From: Roseiarcus fermentans
GTDB taxonomy: Bacteria > Pseudomonadota > Alphaproteobacteria > Rhizobiales > Beijerinckiaceae
Assembly: GCF_003315135.1 (NCBI RefSeq)
Contig: NZ_QNRK01000004.1
Coordinates: 182,740-246,739 of the forward strand
Direction of reading: 5' to 3'
DNA: 64,000 bases
The notes beneath the pieces are model-generated. The model was not told the DNA's origin. It saw nothing but the letters and a program-made list of their open reading frames with translations, and ran no database searches. Of the stretch, positions 53,114 through 62,324 are shown piece after piece (positions within the stretch are counted from its first letter, which is position 1; each line of letters starts with the position of its first letter). The position numbers and the translations under genes are program-made.

Positions 53114-56100
53114 TTGACGGAGGCGCCGCAACGGTCCGGAGAGCTCGGCGAGTTCGTCGCGGCGGCGCCGAACGCGATGGCGATGTTCGACCGCGCGATG
53201 CGCTACATTGCCGTCAGCCGAGGCTGGGTCGTTGAGTTCGGCCTCGACCAAGCGCTGCTTGGGCGCAGCCACTACGACGTCTTTCCGCAGATCGGCGAAG
53301 CCCGCAGGGCGGTCCATCGTCGCTGTCTCGCGGGCGCGACCGAGCGTTCCGCGGCCGAAAGGTTCGAACGCGCCGACGGCCGCATTCAGTGGGTCGAGTG
53401 GGAAGCGCGCCCTTGGATGGACGGCGACGGCGCGATCGGCGGGATCGTCATCTCCGCCCACGACGTCACGGCGCTCGTCGCGGCGAGGCGAGAGGCTGAG
53501 GGCCTCGCGGCGAAACTCGCGGCCGCGCTCGAGAGCGCCGAGGACGGCGCGCGCCGCGCCGAGGCCGCGGAGCGGCGGCTGAAGAACGCCATCGACGCCA
53601 TTCCGTGGGGTTTCGATCTCTACGACGCCGACGACCGCCTGATCGTTTCCAACGCCGCCGCCGAGGCCATGTATCCCCACACCGTCGCGGCGAGACGCCC
53701 CGGCGTCTCATTCGAGGACCTGCTGCGCATCGGGGTGGAACTGCGGATTCATGGGCCGAGCCCGCCGGAAAACGAGCGCTGGCTCGCCGAGCGCATGGAG
53801 CGGCGCCGCAACCCGTCGGGGCCGATCGACCAGCTGACCGCGCAGGGGCGCTGGCTGCGCATCGAGGAACGACGCATGTCGGACGGCGGGACAGTGGTCA
53901 TCCGCACCGACGTCACCGATCTCAAGACGCGCGAGCGCGAACACGCCCAGAAGAGCGCGCTGCTGGAAGCCGTTCTGGAAAACATCGGCGAGGGGATCGC
54001 CGCCTACCGCCCCGATCGGACCCTGCTCGCCGTCAACGCCGTCGCGATGGCGCTGCTGCGCCTGCCGGGCGATCTGTGCGCGCCGGGCGCGACCTTCGAC
54101 GAGGTCAACCGGTTTCGCGCCCGCCGCGGCGACAACGGCGACATCGACGACGTCGAGGAATTCGTCGCCCAACGGGCGGCCTGGTTTCAGGCGCCGCAGC
54201 CGTTCAGCCGGACGCGCCGACTTCCGGACGGCCGCACCATCGACACCCGCTTCACCCCCATGCCCGGCGGCGGCGGCGTCTTCCTGTTTCGCGACATGAC
54301 CGAATGGGCCGAGCGGGAAGCCAGGCTCGCCGAGAAAACGGCGCTGCTCGAGGCGACGCTGCACACAATGGGCGAGGGAATTCTCGTCTACGACGCCGAC
54401 CTGAAGCTGCTGGTGGCCAACGAGATCGCCGCGCGCCTGCTCGACGCGCCGGCCGCCCTGTTCCAACCGGGCGCCGACTACGACGCGCTGAACCGCTTTC
54501 GCGCTGCGCGCGGCGACTTCGGCGACGAAGACCTCGACGAGGCTCTTCGCAGCCGCGTCGCCCTGTTCCGCCAGCGACTGCCGTGGAGCCGCCGGCAGCG
54601 CGACCGCGACGGTCGCGTCCTCGAAATCCGCTTCCATCCCACCCCCGAGGGCGGGGGGGTGTTCGTCCTGCTCGACGTCACCGCGGCCGCCACGCGCGAG
54701 GCGGCGCTGGCCGAAAAGACCGCGCTACTCGAGGCGACGCTGCGCAATATGGGCGAAGGCCTCGCCGCTTTCGACGCGGACCGCAGGTTGGTGGTCGTCA
54801 ACGACTTCGCGCTCGCGATGGTCGATCTCCCGCCGGAGCTGGTCCGGCCCGGCGTCCTGTACGACGACATGCTGCGCGCGCTCGCCGCGACCGACGACAC
54901 GGGCGGCGACGTCGAGTCGTTCGTCGCGCCCCGCGTCGCGCAGTTTTGCGCAGGCCAGCCGTTCCTGATCGCCCGGCGCCTCGCCGACGGCCGCGTCATC
55001 GAGACCCGGTTCACGCCCACGCCGGGCGGCGGCGGCGTCTTCATCTACCGCGACGTCAGCGAGCGGGTCGCCCGCGAGGCCGAGCTCGCCGAGAAGAGCG
55101 CCCTCCTCGAGGACACGTTCCAGAACATCGGCGAAGGCGTCCTCGTCTACGACGCCGGCGGCCGGCTGCTCGCCCGCAACGACCTCGCCGCACGCCTGCT
55201 CGCGGCCCCGGGCGCGTTGTTCGAGACCGGCGCCGCCCTCGCCGACCTGATCGGCTTCCGCGCCGTGCGCGGCGACTACGGAGAGGTCGACGTCGACAGG
55301 GCCGTTCGCACGCGCATGGCGGAGTTCGCGGCGCAACGGCCGTTCCGGGACGCGCGGCGCCGTCCCGACGGCCGCCTGATCGAGGCGCGGGTCAACCCGA
55401 CGCCCGGCGGCGGGGGCGTCTTCGTCCTGTCGGACATCACCGAGGCGGCCGAGCGCGAGGCGAAGCTGGAAGCGGCGCTCGCCGAAGCGGAGCGGGCGAG
55501 CCGCGCCAAGTCCGAGTTCCTGGGCAACGTCAGCCACGAGTTGCGCACGCCGATGAACGCCATCATCGGCCTGTCGAGCCTGCTGCGTGAAGGCGATCTG
55601 AAGCCCGAGGAGCGGCGGCAGGCGCAGACGATCGAGGCGGCGGGAGAAAGCCTGCTCGTCATCATCAACGACGTGCTGGAGTTCGCGAGCCTCGACGCCG
55701 GCGAAGATCCAGCCCCCGACGCGATGCGGTTCGACCTCCGCGCCCTGGTCGAGCAGACGATCAGCGCGGCGCGCGCGGCGCGCGGCGGCTCGACCCTCGC
55801 CTTCCGGGCGGACATCGCCCCCGGTCTCCCGGCGGCCTTCGAGGGCGACGGCGGCCGGATCGCCAAGGTTCTCCGCAACCTCGTCGACAACGCCGTCAAG
55901 CACACCGCCGAGGGGACGGTCACCGTCCGGGCGCAGTCGAAGCCGGCGGAACGCGACGAAAGGCGCCTGCTGCGGATCGAGGTCGAGGACACCGGACGCG
56001 GCTTTCCACCCTCGGAGGCGGCGCGCCTGTTTCTTCCGTTCGAGCGCGGCGCCTCGCCCGATCGCACGCGCGCCGCCGGGCTCGGCCTCGGGCTCGCCAT

Positions 56101-56620
56101 CTGCCGCAAGCATGTCGAGGCGATGGGCGGGACGATCGCCGCCGACAGCACGCCTGGCGTCGGCAGCCGGTTCTGGTTCGAGGTTCCGGTCGACCTCGCC
56201 AGCCCCGCGCAAGTCTGCGCAAGCGCCGCGCCCGGAGGCGTCGACCAACGCCGCCGGCTCAGGGTCCTGGTCGCGGAGGACGTCGAAGCCAACCGCGCCG
56301 TCATCGGCGCGATGCTGCAAAAACTCGGGCATGAAGCCGATTTCGTCGAAGACGGCGAGCAGGCCATCGAGGCGGCGAGAGCAAACGACTACGACGCCAT
56401 TCTGATGGACATCCAGATGCCGAACCTGGACGGCCTTGAGGCGACGCGCGTCTTGCGCGCGATCGGCGGCCGGCTGAAGGGCGTCCCGATCATCGCGGTC
56501 TCGGCCCATTCGACCGCGGCCGAAACGGATGCGGCGCTGCGCGCCGGCGTATCCGCCTTCCTGTCCAAGCCGGTCCGGCGGTCGGCGCTGGACGAGGCGC
56601 TGAACTCGCTGTGCGCTTGA
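53114..56620 (+). CDS. Hybrid sensor histidine kinase with six or so PAS modules and a receiver domain
   Basis: 1168 residues from a TTG at 53114 (weak upstream site; the first in-frame start after a stop at 53093). Two diverged N-terminal PAS domains precede four tandem near-copies of a roughly 126-residue PAS unit beginning near residues 279, 408, 535 and 660. Each runs EKxALLExTLxxMGEGxxxYD ... RFRAxRGDxGDxD ... TPxPGGGGVFxxxDxT. Then HisKA (SHELRTPMNAIIG, H808), HATPase (NLVDNAVKHT, VEDTGRGFP, GLGLGLAICRKHVEAMGG) and a receiver domain with phospho-acceptor D1099 (LMDIQMPNLDG). No membrane segments, so cytoplasmic sensing. The output is not encoded next door; a phosphorelay is likely. Confidence 0.93.
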   Translation: MTEAPQRSGELGEFVAAAPNAMAMFDRAMRYIAVSRGWVVEFGLDQALLGRSHYDVFPQIGEARRAVHRRCLAGATERSAAERFERADGRIQWVEWEARPWMDGDGAIGGIVISAHDVTALVAARREAEGLAAKLAAALESAEDGARRAEAAERRLKNAIDAIPWGFDLYDADDRLIVSNAAAEAMYPHTVAARRPGVSFEDLLRIGVELRIHGPSPPENERWLAERMERRRNPSGPIDQLTAQGRWLRIEERRMSDGGTVVIRTDVTDLKTREREHAQKSALLEAVLENIGEGIAAYRPDRTLLAVNAVAMALLRLPGDLCAPGATFDEVNRFRARRGDNGDIDDVEEFVAQRAAWFQAPQPFSRTRRLPDGRTIDTRFTPMPGGGGVFLFRDMTEWAEREARLAEKTALLEATLHTMGEGILVYDADLKLLVANEIAARLLDAPAALFQPGADYDALNRFRAARGDFGDEDLDEALRSRVALFRQRLPWSRRQRDRDGRVLEIRFHPTPEGGGVFVLLDVTAAATREAALAEKTALLEATLRNMGEGLAAFDADRRLVVVNDFALAMVDLPPELVRPGVLYDDMLRALAATDDTGGDVESFVAPRVAQFCAGQPFLIARRLADGRVIETRFTPTPGGGGVFIYRDVSERVAREAELAEKSALLEDTFQNIGEGVLVYDAGGRLLARNDLAARLLAAPGALFETGAALADLIGFRAVRGDYGEVDVDRAVRTRMAEFAAQRPFRDARRRPDGRLIEARVNPTPGGGGVFVLSDITEAAEREAKLEAALAEAERASRAKSEFLGNVSHELRTPMNAIIGLSSLLREGDLKPEERRQAQTIEAAGESLLVIINDVLEFASLDAGEDPAPDAMRFDLRALVEQTISAARAARGGSTLAFRADIAPGLPAAFEGDGGRIAKVLRNLVDNAVKHTAEGTVTVRAQSKPAERDERRLLRIEVEDTGRGFPPSEAARLFLPFERGASPDRTRAAGLGLGLAICRKHVEAMGGTIAADSTPGVGSRFWFEVPVDLASPAQVCASAAPGGVDQRRRLRVLVAEDVEANRAVIGAMLQKLGHEADFVEDGEQAIEAARANDYDAILMDIQMPNLDGLEATRVLRAIGGRLKGVPIIAVSAHSTAAETDAALRAGVSAFLSKPVRRSALDEALNSLCA

Positions 56621-56680
56621 GCGGGACGGTCGGCGGGGTCGGCTTTCCCCTCGCCGGGTTCGGCCGGCGTCGCGCTGCGG

Positions 56681-56872
56681 CTACGCCGGGCTGTCCATCT
56701 CGACGATCGCCGCCTCGCGCACTGCGATCGCCTGCTCGATGTCGCCGTTCATCAGCGCCGCGATCATCCGCGCCGTTTCAGCCTCGGCGCAAGACGCGAT
56801 CCGGCGGCGGTGGTCGTCGCCGTCGACCACGACCCACGGTCCGTCCTTGACCTGAACAATCGAAAACCGCAT
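56681..56872 (-). CDS. Small hypothetical protein
   Basis: 63 residues from the ATG at 56872, which has GAGGGAG 5 nt upstream. Sequence MRFSIVQVKDGPWVVVDGDDHRRRIASCAEAETARMIAALMNGD... reads like a compact beta-beta-alpha protein. No family recognised. An ATG further upstream in the same frame would add 29 unconvincing residues. It is convergent with the hybrid kinase gene and downstream of the DUF4436/rhomboid pair. Confidence 0.6.
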   Translation of the reverse strand: MRFSIVQVKDGPWVVVDGDDHRRRIASCAEAETARMIAALMNGDIEQAIAVREAAIVEMDSPA

Positions 56873-57013
56873 CGGCTCCCTCGCGCCCCTGCCCTTGCCC
56901 ACCTCGTCGATGTCGCGCCCGAAGACGCCGGAGCGCGTCCTCGCCGCAACCGGCGCCATGCCGCGCGCGCCAGTCTGACATGTCAGCGCCCGCGATAGAA
57001 GAGGACTTTTGCA

Positions 57014-57871
57014 TCAGGGCGGCGGCCCGGACCTGACCCAGCGGAACACCAGCAGCGCCAGCGCCAGGATGACCGCGAGCTCCGTCCACAGGAACACCCA
57101 CAGGTCGGCCTCGACGCCGAGCGGCGGCGAACCGGGCAGCGCGTTGCGGAACGCCGGCAGCGCGAAGGTGATGGCGGCGAGCGACCCGATCAGGGTCACC
57201 TCGGGCCGGCGCACTTCGCCGAAGGTCAGGAAACCGATCGCGAGCGCGCAAGCGGCGAGCACGAGCATGGCCCCGTAGGCGCTGAGCGCGAACAGCACGA
57301 AGGCGCCGCTGCGCGCGGCTGCGATCGTCACGTCGAGGTCGCCCCCGCCGCGTTCCGGCTCTTCCGTCGCGTGCAGGTCGAACCCGAGCAGGCCCTCCCA
57401 GACCGTGACCCGCGCCGGAAGCCGCGCCGCGGTCTTTGCGTCGACCAGCGCGACGCCGAGCCTCGCCCGGTACGAATCGAGCGGATAGGCGCTGACGCTG
57501 CCGTCGTCGAGGCCGATCTCGAAGGTCGAGACCGCGAGGCGGGCGCCGGCTGCGAGCTTGACGTCGGTCGCGATCCGGTCGTGGGCGACGACGAGGTTCA
57601 GGTCCCGTTCGGCCGAAGCGGCGGCGCCTTCGCCCTCGGCGAGCCTGGGCGACAGGTACACCGCGACCTGCATCACCCGGTTGAGCGCGTCGACGCTGAG
57701 CGGCCGGATCAGGATCTCCCCGATCGGCGCGGCCGCGCCGAAGCTCTGCTCGCGCGGCGTTTCCGCGACCCGGAACTGGCGCAGCGCCAGGACGTAGACC
57801 GCTGTCAGCGCCATCAGGATGGCCGCGATCGCGACGAGTCGCCGGTTCCACGCCCGGCCGGTCTCCGGCAT
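57014..57871 (-). CDS. DUF4436-type membrane protein
   Basis: 285 residues from the ATG at 57871. An N-terminal membrane helix (LVAIAAILMALTAVYVLAL), an extracytoplasmic beta-rich domain of about 150 residues (GEILIRPLSVDALNRVMQVAVYLSP, DGSVSAYPLDSYRARL), then three C-terminal helices (FVLFALSAYGAMLVLAACALAIGFL, VTLIGSLAAITFALPAFRNALPG, LWVFLWTELAVILALALLVFRWV). The YPLDxYRA motif and topology match DUF4436, whose function is unknown. Starts 5 nt after the rhomboid gene ends, so the two form an operon and may interact in the membrane. Confidence 0.82.
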   Translation of the reverse strand: MPETGRAWNRRLVAIAAILMALTAVYVLALRQFRVAETPREQSFGAAAPIGEILIRPLSVDALNRVMQVAVYLSPRLAEGEGAAASAERDLNLVVAHDRIATDVKLAAGARLAVSTFEIGLDDGSVSAYPLDSYRARLGVALVDAKTAARLPARVTVWEGLLGFDLHATEEPERGGGDLDVTIAAARSGAFVLFALSAYGAMLVLAACALAIGFLTFGEVRRPEVTLIGSLAAITFALPAFRNALPGSPPLGVEADLWVFLWTELAVILALALLVFRWVRSGPPP

Positions 57872-57876
57872 GGGTC

Positions 57877-58695
57877 TCAGGCCCCCGCGCGCGCCGCCGG
57901 CCGGTCGAACAGCGGAAAGATCAGGAGCCCGGCGACGAAGCCGCCGACATGGGCGATCCAGGCGACCGGCATGTCGGACAGGCCGAGCGTCCGGGCGAAG
58001 GCGCCGAACAGCAGGTTGGTCCCGAACCAGATGACGAGAAAGACGCGCGGACGGGATTCGACGACCATCGAACGGAGGGAGCCCGCGGGAATCGTGGCGA
58101 TGTCGAGACGACTGTCGGCGGCGGGGCCGAGCGGCGCCCCGGGTTGAAACATGAATCGGGTCGCCGCGCCCATCAGTCCCGAATCGGCGCCGGAGGCGCC
58201 GATCAGCGGCATGAAATCCATCGGCGCGAGCGCCCAGTGCGCGAGCGCCGCGGCGATCGCCGTCACGCCCATGAAGACGAGGAAACCCGACGCGCCGAAC
58301 CGGCGGGCGACCGGCGGTCCGAACGCGACCAGCCAGATCGTGTTGAGCAGGACATGCGACCACGCCCCGTGCAGGAAGGCGTAGGTGACGAGCGTCCAGG
58401 GCTTCGCCCCGCCGCCGAGCGCGTGCAGGTCGCGCATCGCGCGGGCCTGATCGAGCGCATTCGGGTCGGAACTGGCGCGAACGAGGAGGTCGATCGCCCG
58501 CCCCGGCCAGACCGACACGGTCAGGCGGCCCGGAACGAAGGCGTATTGCCGGATCAGCATGTCCTGAACGAGCGGGCTCGCAAAGGTGAACAGGGTGTAC
58601 AGCGCGATCAGCAGGACGGCGAGCCCGACCACGACCGGCGGGGCGTTGAAGATCGGCTCGCGGGGCGGCGCGGCGTTGGGGGGCGTCCTGTCCAT
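57877..58695 (-). CDS. Rhomboid-family intramembrane serine protease
   Basis: 272 residues from the ATG at 58695. Rhomboid core: the HxxxN element in FLHGAWSHVLLNTIWLVAFG, the catalytic serine in PLIGASGADSGLMGA (GASG), and the catalytic histidine in WIAHVGGFVAGLLIF, within six or seven hydrophobic segments. A loop of about 40 residues (MFQPGAPLGPAADSRLD...) sits between the serine helix and the next helix, longer than in GlpG. Cuts transmembrane proteins. Cotranscribed with the DUF4436 gene, which could be substrate or partner. Confidence 0.93.
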   Translation of the reverse strand: MDRTPPNAAPPREPIFNAPPVVVGLAVLLIALYTLFTFASPLVQDMLIRQYAFVPGRLTVSVWPGRAIDLLVRASSDPNALDQARAMRDLHALGGGAKPWTLVTYAFLHGAWSHVLLNTIWLVAFGPPVARRFGASGFLVFMGVTAIAAALAHWALAPMDFMPLIGASGADSGLMGAATRFMFQPGAPLGPAADSRLDIATIPAGSLRSMVVESRPRVFLVIWFGTNLLFGAFARTLGLSDMPVAWIAHVGGFVAGLLIFPLFDRPAARAGA

Positions 58696-58958
58696 GGCGG
58701 TCGAGCCTCGCGTTCGATGGAAAGCGGGCTTGCCGGAGTTCCCGTCGGACCGCAACGGCGCCGACGTTACGACCAAGCGCGCCGCCTGCAAAATGCGTTA
58801 TTGTTAATTCGAGGCGGCGGGCGCGGATCGCTCCCACGCCCTTGTGCGTGACGTTGCGGCATGGTCCCTGCAGGCCTTGCGCGTGAGGTCGGTCGCGCTT
58901 CCTTCCCGGCGTTGTCGGAAGCGACGCGCGCACCAACCCCCGGGCAAGGGAGAGGACG

Positions 58959-59486
58959 ATGCGACAGGCCGTCTCGCGCGCGCTTTACGCCTATTGGCGC
59001 GGGCTCGGAGCGACGGGCGGACGGCCCGAGCGCGACGCGCTGGACCTCGGCGCGCTGCGCGGATTCCTGTCCGAAACCTTCGTGCTCGACTTCGACCCCG
59101 CGGGCGGATTCCCGTTTCGAATCTGCGGCGCGACCATCGCCGCCGTGTTTCTGAACGACCTGCGCGGCGCGCCGTTCCTGACTCTCTGGCGGGAGGCGGA
59201 TCGCGACCGGGTGGCCTCGATCGTCCGGGCCGCGGCCGACGACGGATCGGCGCGCCTGCTGCTTGCCGAAGGTAGCCCGGCTGGACTTGCGCCGGTCCGG
59301 ATCGAGGTCATGCTGCTTCCGCTCAGCCATCGCGGCGCCACCCACGCCCGCATGCTGGGATCGCTCGCTGCCCGCCCCGGCTCAGACTGGCTCGGGCTGA
59401 TCGGCTCGGGGCCCATGACCCTGACGGCGTCCGACCTGCTCGCGCCCCAGCAGCGCGGGGTCGCCGACCCGGCCAGCGCGCGCTAG
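58959..59486 (+). CDS. PAS-domain protein (PAS_5 type)
   Basis: 175 residues starting [45 protein letters not shown], the typical opening of the alphaproteobacterial PAS_5 family. The rest of the PAS fold follows (FRICGATIAAVFLNDLRGAPFLTLW, then RIEVMLLPLSHRGATHARMLGSLA). There is no output domain, so it is probably an accessory sensor or polar/regulatory adaptor. Its stop TAG is part of the CTAG into which the IS element inserted. Divergent from the rhomboid gene. Confidence 0.85.
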   Translation: MRQAVSRALYAYWRGLGATGGRPERDALDLGALRGFLSETFVLDFDPAGGFPFRICGATIAAVFLNDLRGAPFLTLWREADRDRVASIVRAAADDGSARLLLAEGSPAGLAPVRIEVMLLPLSHRGATHARMLGSLAARPGSDWLGLIGSGPMTLTASDLLAPQQRGVADPASAR

Positions 59487-60360
59487 GTCACAAACTCATA
59501 AAGGCTATTCCGATTTTTGGCGCGGCGTGATTCAAGCTCCCCGAGGGGGAGCGAACATGTCGCCGCGCCGGTACGAGCTTTCTGATTTCGAGTGGTCGAT
59601 CATCGAGCCGTTGTTGCCGAACAAGCCGCGCGGCGTGCCGCGCTCCGACGATCGCATGGTGCTCAACGGCATTTACTGGCGGCTTCGGACCGGTTCGCCC
59701 TGGGCGGAAATTCCGGAGCGCTACGGACCTTCGACGACCTGCTACAACCGCTTTGTGCGCTGGGCCAAGATCGGCGTCTGGGACCGGATATTCGAAGCGG
59801 TTTCAAGAGCTTATGATGGCGACTTGCAAATGATCGACAGTTCCTCGATCCGCGTCCACCAGCATGGTGCGAACGGCAAAAAGGGGGGTCTGAACAAACG
59901 TCGTCCGCCACTGGGGACGTCGCTGGAAGCCGCTGCATGGGGCGCTCGCGAGGCGGACTGACCACGAAGATCCACGCCCTGGTCGACGCCAACGGCCTGC
60001 CCATTCTGCTGAAACTGACGGCCGGACAAGCTCATGACGGGCGAAGCGCCGCCGACATGCTCGACGGTCTCGGCGAAGGTCAAATCCTCCTGGCCGACCG
60101 CGGTTACGACAGCGACGCTCTGAGAAAGCGCCTCGAAAGACAAGGCGCGTGGGGCAACATCAAACCAATGCCCGGCCGCGTCAACGTCCCGTTCTTCAGC
60201 CGCTACCTGTATCGCTATCGAAACCTCGTCGAATGCTTCTTCAACAAACTCAAACATTTCCGAGCCGTGGCGACGCGCTACGAAAAGCACGACGCCAACT
60301 ACCTCGCCCTCGTCAAACTCGCAGCCATCCGAATCTGGTTCCGGTTTATGAGTCGGTGAC
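59487..60360. mobile_element. IS5-family (IS427/IS1031-like) insertion sequence
   Basis: 874 bp with terminal inverted repeats: left GTCACAAACTCATAAAGGC, right (reverse complement) GTCACCGACTCATAAACCG, alike in about 13 of the first 15 bases. It is flanked by CTAG at 59483-59486 and at 60361-60364, which fits the CTAG-type target duplication of the IS427 group. It encodes one transposase in two overlapping frames. Complete and probably recent, judging by intact ends. Confidence 0.92.
59557..60359 (+). CDS. IS5-family transposase in two frames (probable -1 programmed frameshift)
   Basis: First frame 59557-59961: MSPRRYELSDFEWSIIEPLLPNKPRG, LNGIYWRLRTGSPWAEIPERYGP, and the first catalytic Asp in MIDSSSIRVHQHG. 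Second frame to 60359: GRSRGGLTTKIHALVDANGLPILLKLTAGQAHDG, LLADRGYDSDALR (second Asp), RYLYRYRNLVECFFNKLKHFRAVATRYEK (catalytic Glu in the Y-x-R-NLVE part). The frames meet at AAAAAGGGGGG (59878-59888); slipping back one base there gives a continuous product. This is the normal expression strategy of the IS427 group, so the gene is likely functional rather than broken. A DDE enzyme. Confidence 0.88.
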
Positions 60361-60900
60361 CTAGAGCGCGCCGTCGATCCGCTTCAGTCCGGAGGCGAAA
60401 CGGCGCCAGTTGTCGACGTAATGAGCGGCGGCGCCCTTGAGGGCGTCCGCCGTCGCGGCGTCGAGGGTCTTCATCGCCTTCGCCGGCGATCCGACGATCA
60501 GCGAATGGTCGGGAAACTCCTTGCCTTCGGTGACCAGGGCGCGCGCGCCGACGAGACAGCCGCGGCCGATCTTCGCGCCGTTGAGGATCACCGCGCCCAT
60601 GCCGACGAGCGAGCCGTCGCCGATCGTGCAGCCGTGCAGGATCGCGCCGTGGCCGATGACGCAGTCCGCGCCGATGGTCAGGGGAAAGCCGGTGTCGGTG
60701 TGCAGGACGGCGAGGTCCTGCACGTTGGAGCGCGCGCCGATCACCAGCGGATCGTTGTCGCCGCGCAGCACCGCGCCGAACCAGACGCTCGCGTCCTCGT
60801 GCAGCCGGACGGCGCCGATGACGGTCGCGTCCGGAGCGATCCAGAAGCGGCCCTCCGGCGGCAGATGCGGCGCCGTTCCGTGCAGCGAATAGATGGGCAT
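60361..60900 (-). CDS. Gamma-class carbonic anhydrase-like protein
   Basis: 179 residues, left-handed beta-helix with hexapeptide repeats: [88 protein letters not shown]. The zinc-ligand histidines are those in [13 protein letters not shown] and ILHGC. YrdA/PaaY-type proteins have weak or no anhydrase activity in some species. It ends [14 protein letters not shown]. The stop TAG overlaps the right-hand CTAG of the IS. Next gene upstream (DUF3126-type) is on the same strand. Confidence 0.92.
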   Translation of the reverse strand: MPIYSLHGTAPHLPPEGRFWIAPDATVIGAVRLHEDASVWFGAVLRGDNDPLVIGARSNVQDLAVLHTDTGFPLTIGADCVIGHGAILHGCTIGDGSLVGMGAVILNGAKIGRGCLVGARALVTEGKEFPDHSLIVGSPAKAMKTLDAATADALKGAAAHYVDNWRRFASGLKRIDGAL

Positions 60901-60944
60901 CGCGAGTCCTCCTCCTTGTCGGTGACGTGGATGAGCGGCAGCGC

Positions 60945-61349
60945 TCAGTCGTCGTCGTCGCCGTCGAGGTCGATGTCCAGGATCGCCATCTGCAGGGTGA
61001 AGCTCGCGCCCTTCGGGTCGTCGGCGGAAATGACTCCGAGGAAGTCGCCGCCGTTGTTGAGCTCGACCGAATCGGTCTTCTTGGCGCGGGCGGCGATCGT
61101 CAGCCGGTCGTTCTCGAACAGCTTTCGGAGATAGTCCTGCAGCGCGGCGCGGCCGACCGGCACCTTCATCGCGAACGCGAACGACCGGTCGCCGTCCTCG
61201 TCGTCGAGCGTGATCGCGCCGATCTTGCGCTCGCCGAGCGCAACGTCGGCGGCCTCCTTCGCGCGCGAGTTCGGGGTGACGTTCAACGCCGCCGCGCCGA
61301 AGGCCTTGCGCAGGAATTCGCGCAGCTTGACGATCTCGGCTTTGTCCAT
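60945..61349 (-). CDS. DUF3126-type protein with tandemly duplicated domain
   Basis: 134 residues, about twice the usual family size. The first half ([64 protein letters not shown]) and the second half ([65 protein letters not shown]) follow the same pattern: LRKxFxxxxLxxxxRxKxxxxxxLxxxxIGxIxxDDxxGxxSFxxxM. The second half carries the family's typical ending MAILDIDLD. Function unknown. Same strand as the carbonic anhydrase gene, 45 bp before it. Confidence 0.75.
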   Translation of the reverse strand: MDKAEIVKLREFLRKAFGAAALNVTPNSRAKEAADVALGERKIGAITLDDEDGDRSFAFAMKVPVGRAALQDYLRKLFENDRLTIAARAKKTDSVELNNGGDFLGVISADDPKGASFTLQMAILDIDLDGDDDD

Positions 61350-61482
61350 GAGCCCGGCCCTCGCTTGTCTTTCAGGCCGCTGCCTTTGCCAGATGCGCGC
61401 CCCGCCCGCAAGCCAACGCTCGACCCCGTCCCCAGGCGCGCTCCGCCCGCGGCGCGATCGGGAATCCGGTCTTTCAGGCGTT

Positions 61483-62277
61483 TCAGGCCGCGGGATGCGA
61501 CTTGCGGTCGAAGAACAGCGCCTGGCTGATCACCGCCTGGACCGCGTCGCGCGTGAAGGGTTTGGAGATCAGGAACGCGGGTTCCGGCGCCCGGCCGGTC
61601 AGAAACAGTTCCGGATAGCCGGTGATGAAGATCACCGGCGAGTCCTGCGATCCGAGAATGTCGTTGACGGCGTCGAGGCCGGAGCTGCCGTCGGCGAGCT
61701 GAATGTCGGACAGAATCAATCCGGACCGGCGCTGAAGCGCGGCGCGCACGGCTTCGTCGTGGGTCCGGGCGATGGTGGTGACCTCGTGCCCGAGTTGCTC
61801 AACGAGGCTCGTCAGGTCGGCGGCGATCAGAGGCTCGTCCTCGATGATCAGGACGGACGTCCTGAGCTGCGCCGAGATCTGCTGTCCGGCGCGGTCGACC
61901 AGCGCCTGAGCTTCGCCCTCCGGAACGTCCAGGATCTGCGCGACCTCGCCGAGACGGAACCCCTCGACGGCGTGCAGCAGAAAAGCGAGCCTCGGCTCGG
62001 GGGCGATGGCGGCGATGTTCCTCGCCTCGGGCCGCTCGCCCTCCGCGCTCGCGACGTCGGCGTCCCGGTTCCCCGCATCGCCCCGCCATTGCTGCAGGAA
62101 AGCCCGGTAAAGAGCGACTTTCGGATCCAGCCCGGGGACGAGACGACCGGGGTCCGCGACGACGGACTGCAGCGTCGCGATCACCGCGGCGTCGCCGGCT
62201 GACTGCGTCCCGGAAAGGGCGCGGGCGAAACGCCGCAAGTACGGAAGAAAGGGCGATACGGCGGTGGCGATCGGCAT
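61483..62277 (-). CDS. phyR: PhyR, anti-anti-sigma response regulator of the general stress response
   Basis: 264 residues from the ATG at 62277 with GGGAG upstream. The N-terminal half is sigma-factor-like (FLPYLRRFARALSGTQSAGDAAVIATLQSVVADP, then LLHAVEGFRLGEVAQILDVPEGEAQALVDRAGQQI). The C-terminal half is a receiver domain with acidic pocket VLIIEDEPLIAADL, phospho-Asp in LILSDIQLADGSSG and Lys in FLISKPFT. When phosphorylated, PhyR sequesters NepR and frees sigma-EcfG. The nepR-ecfG pair normally nearby is absent from this window. A sigma-EcfG-like promoter precedes it, as expected for positive autoregulation. Confidence 0.95.
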   Translation of the reverse strand: MPIATAVSPFLPYLRRFARALSGTQSAGDAAVIATLQSVVADPGRLVPGLDPKVALYRAFLQQWRGDAGNRDADVASAEGERPEARNIAAIAPEPRLAFLLHAVEGFRLGEVAQILDVPEGEAQALVDRAGQQISAQLRTSVLIIEDEPLIAADLTSLVEQLGHEVTTIARTHDEAVRAALQRRSGLILSDIQLADGSSGLDAVNDILGSQDSPVIFITGYPELFLTGRAPEPAFLISKPFTRDAVQAVISQALFFDRKSHPAA

Positions 62278-62324
62278 CAACAAGGCTCCCGGAATTTCGT
62301 ACGGCCTCCCGCCGAACGCAATAT

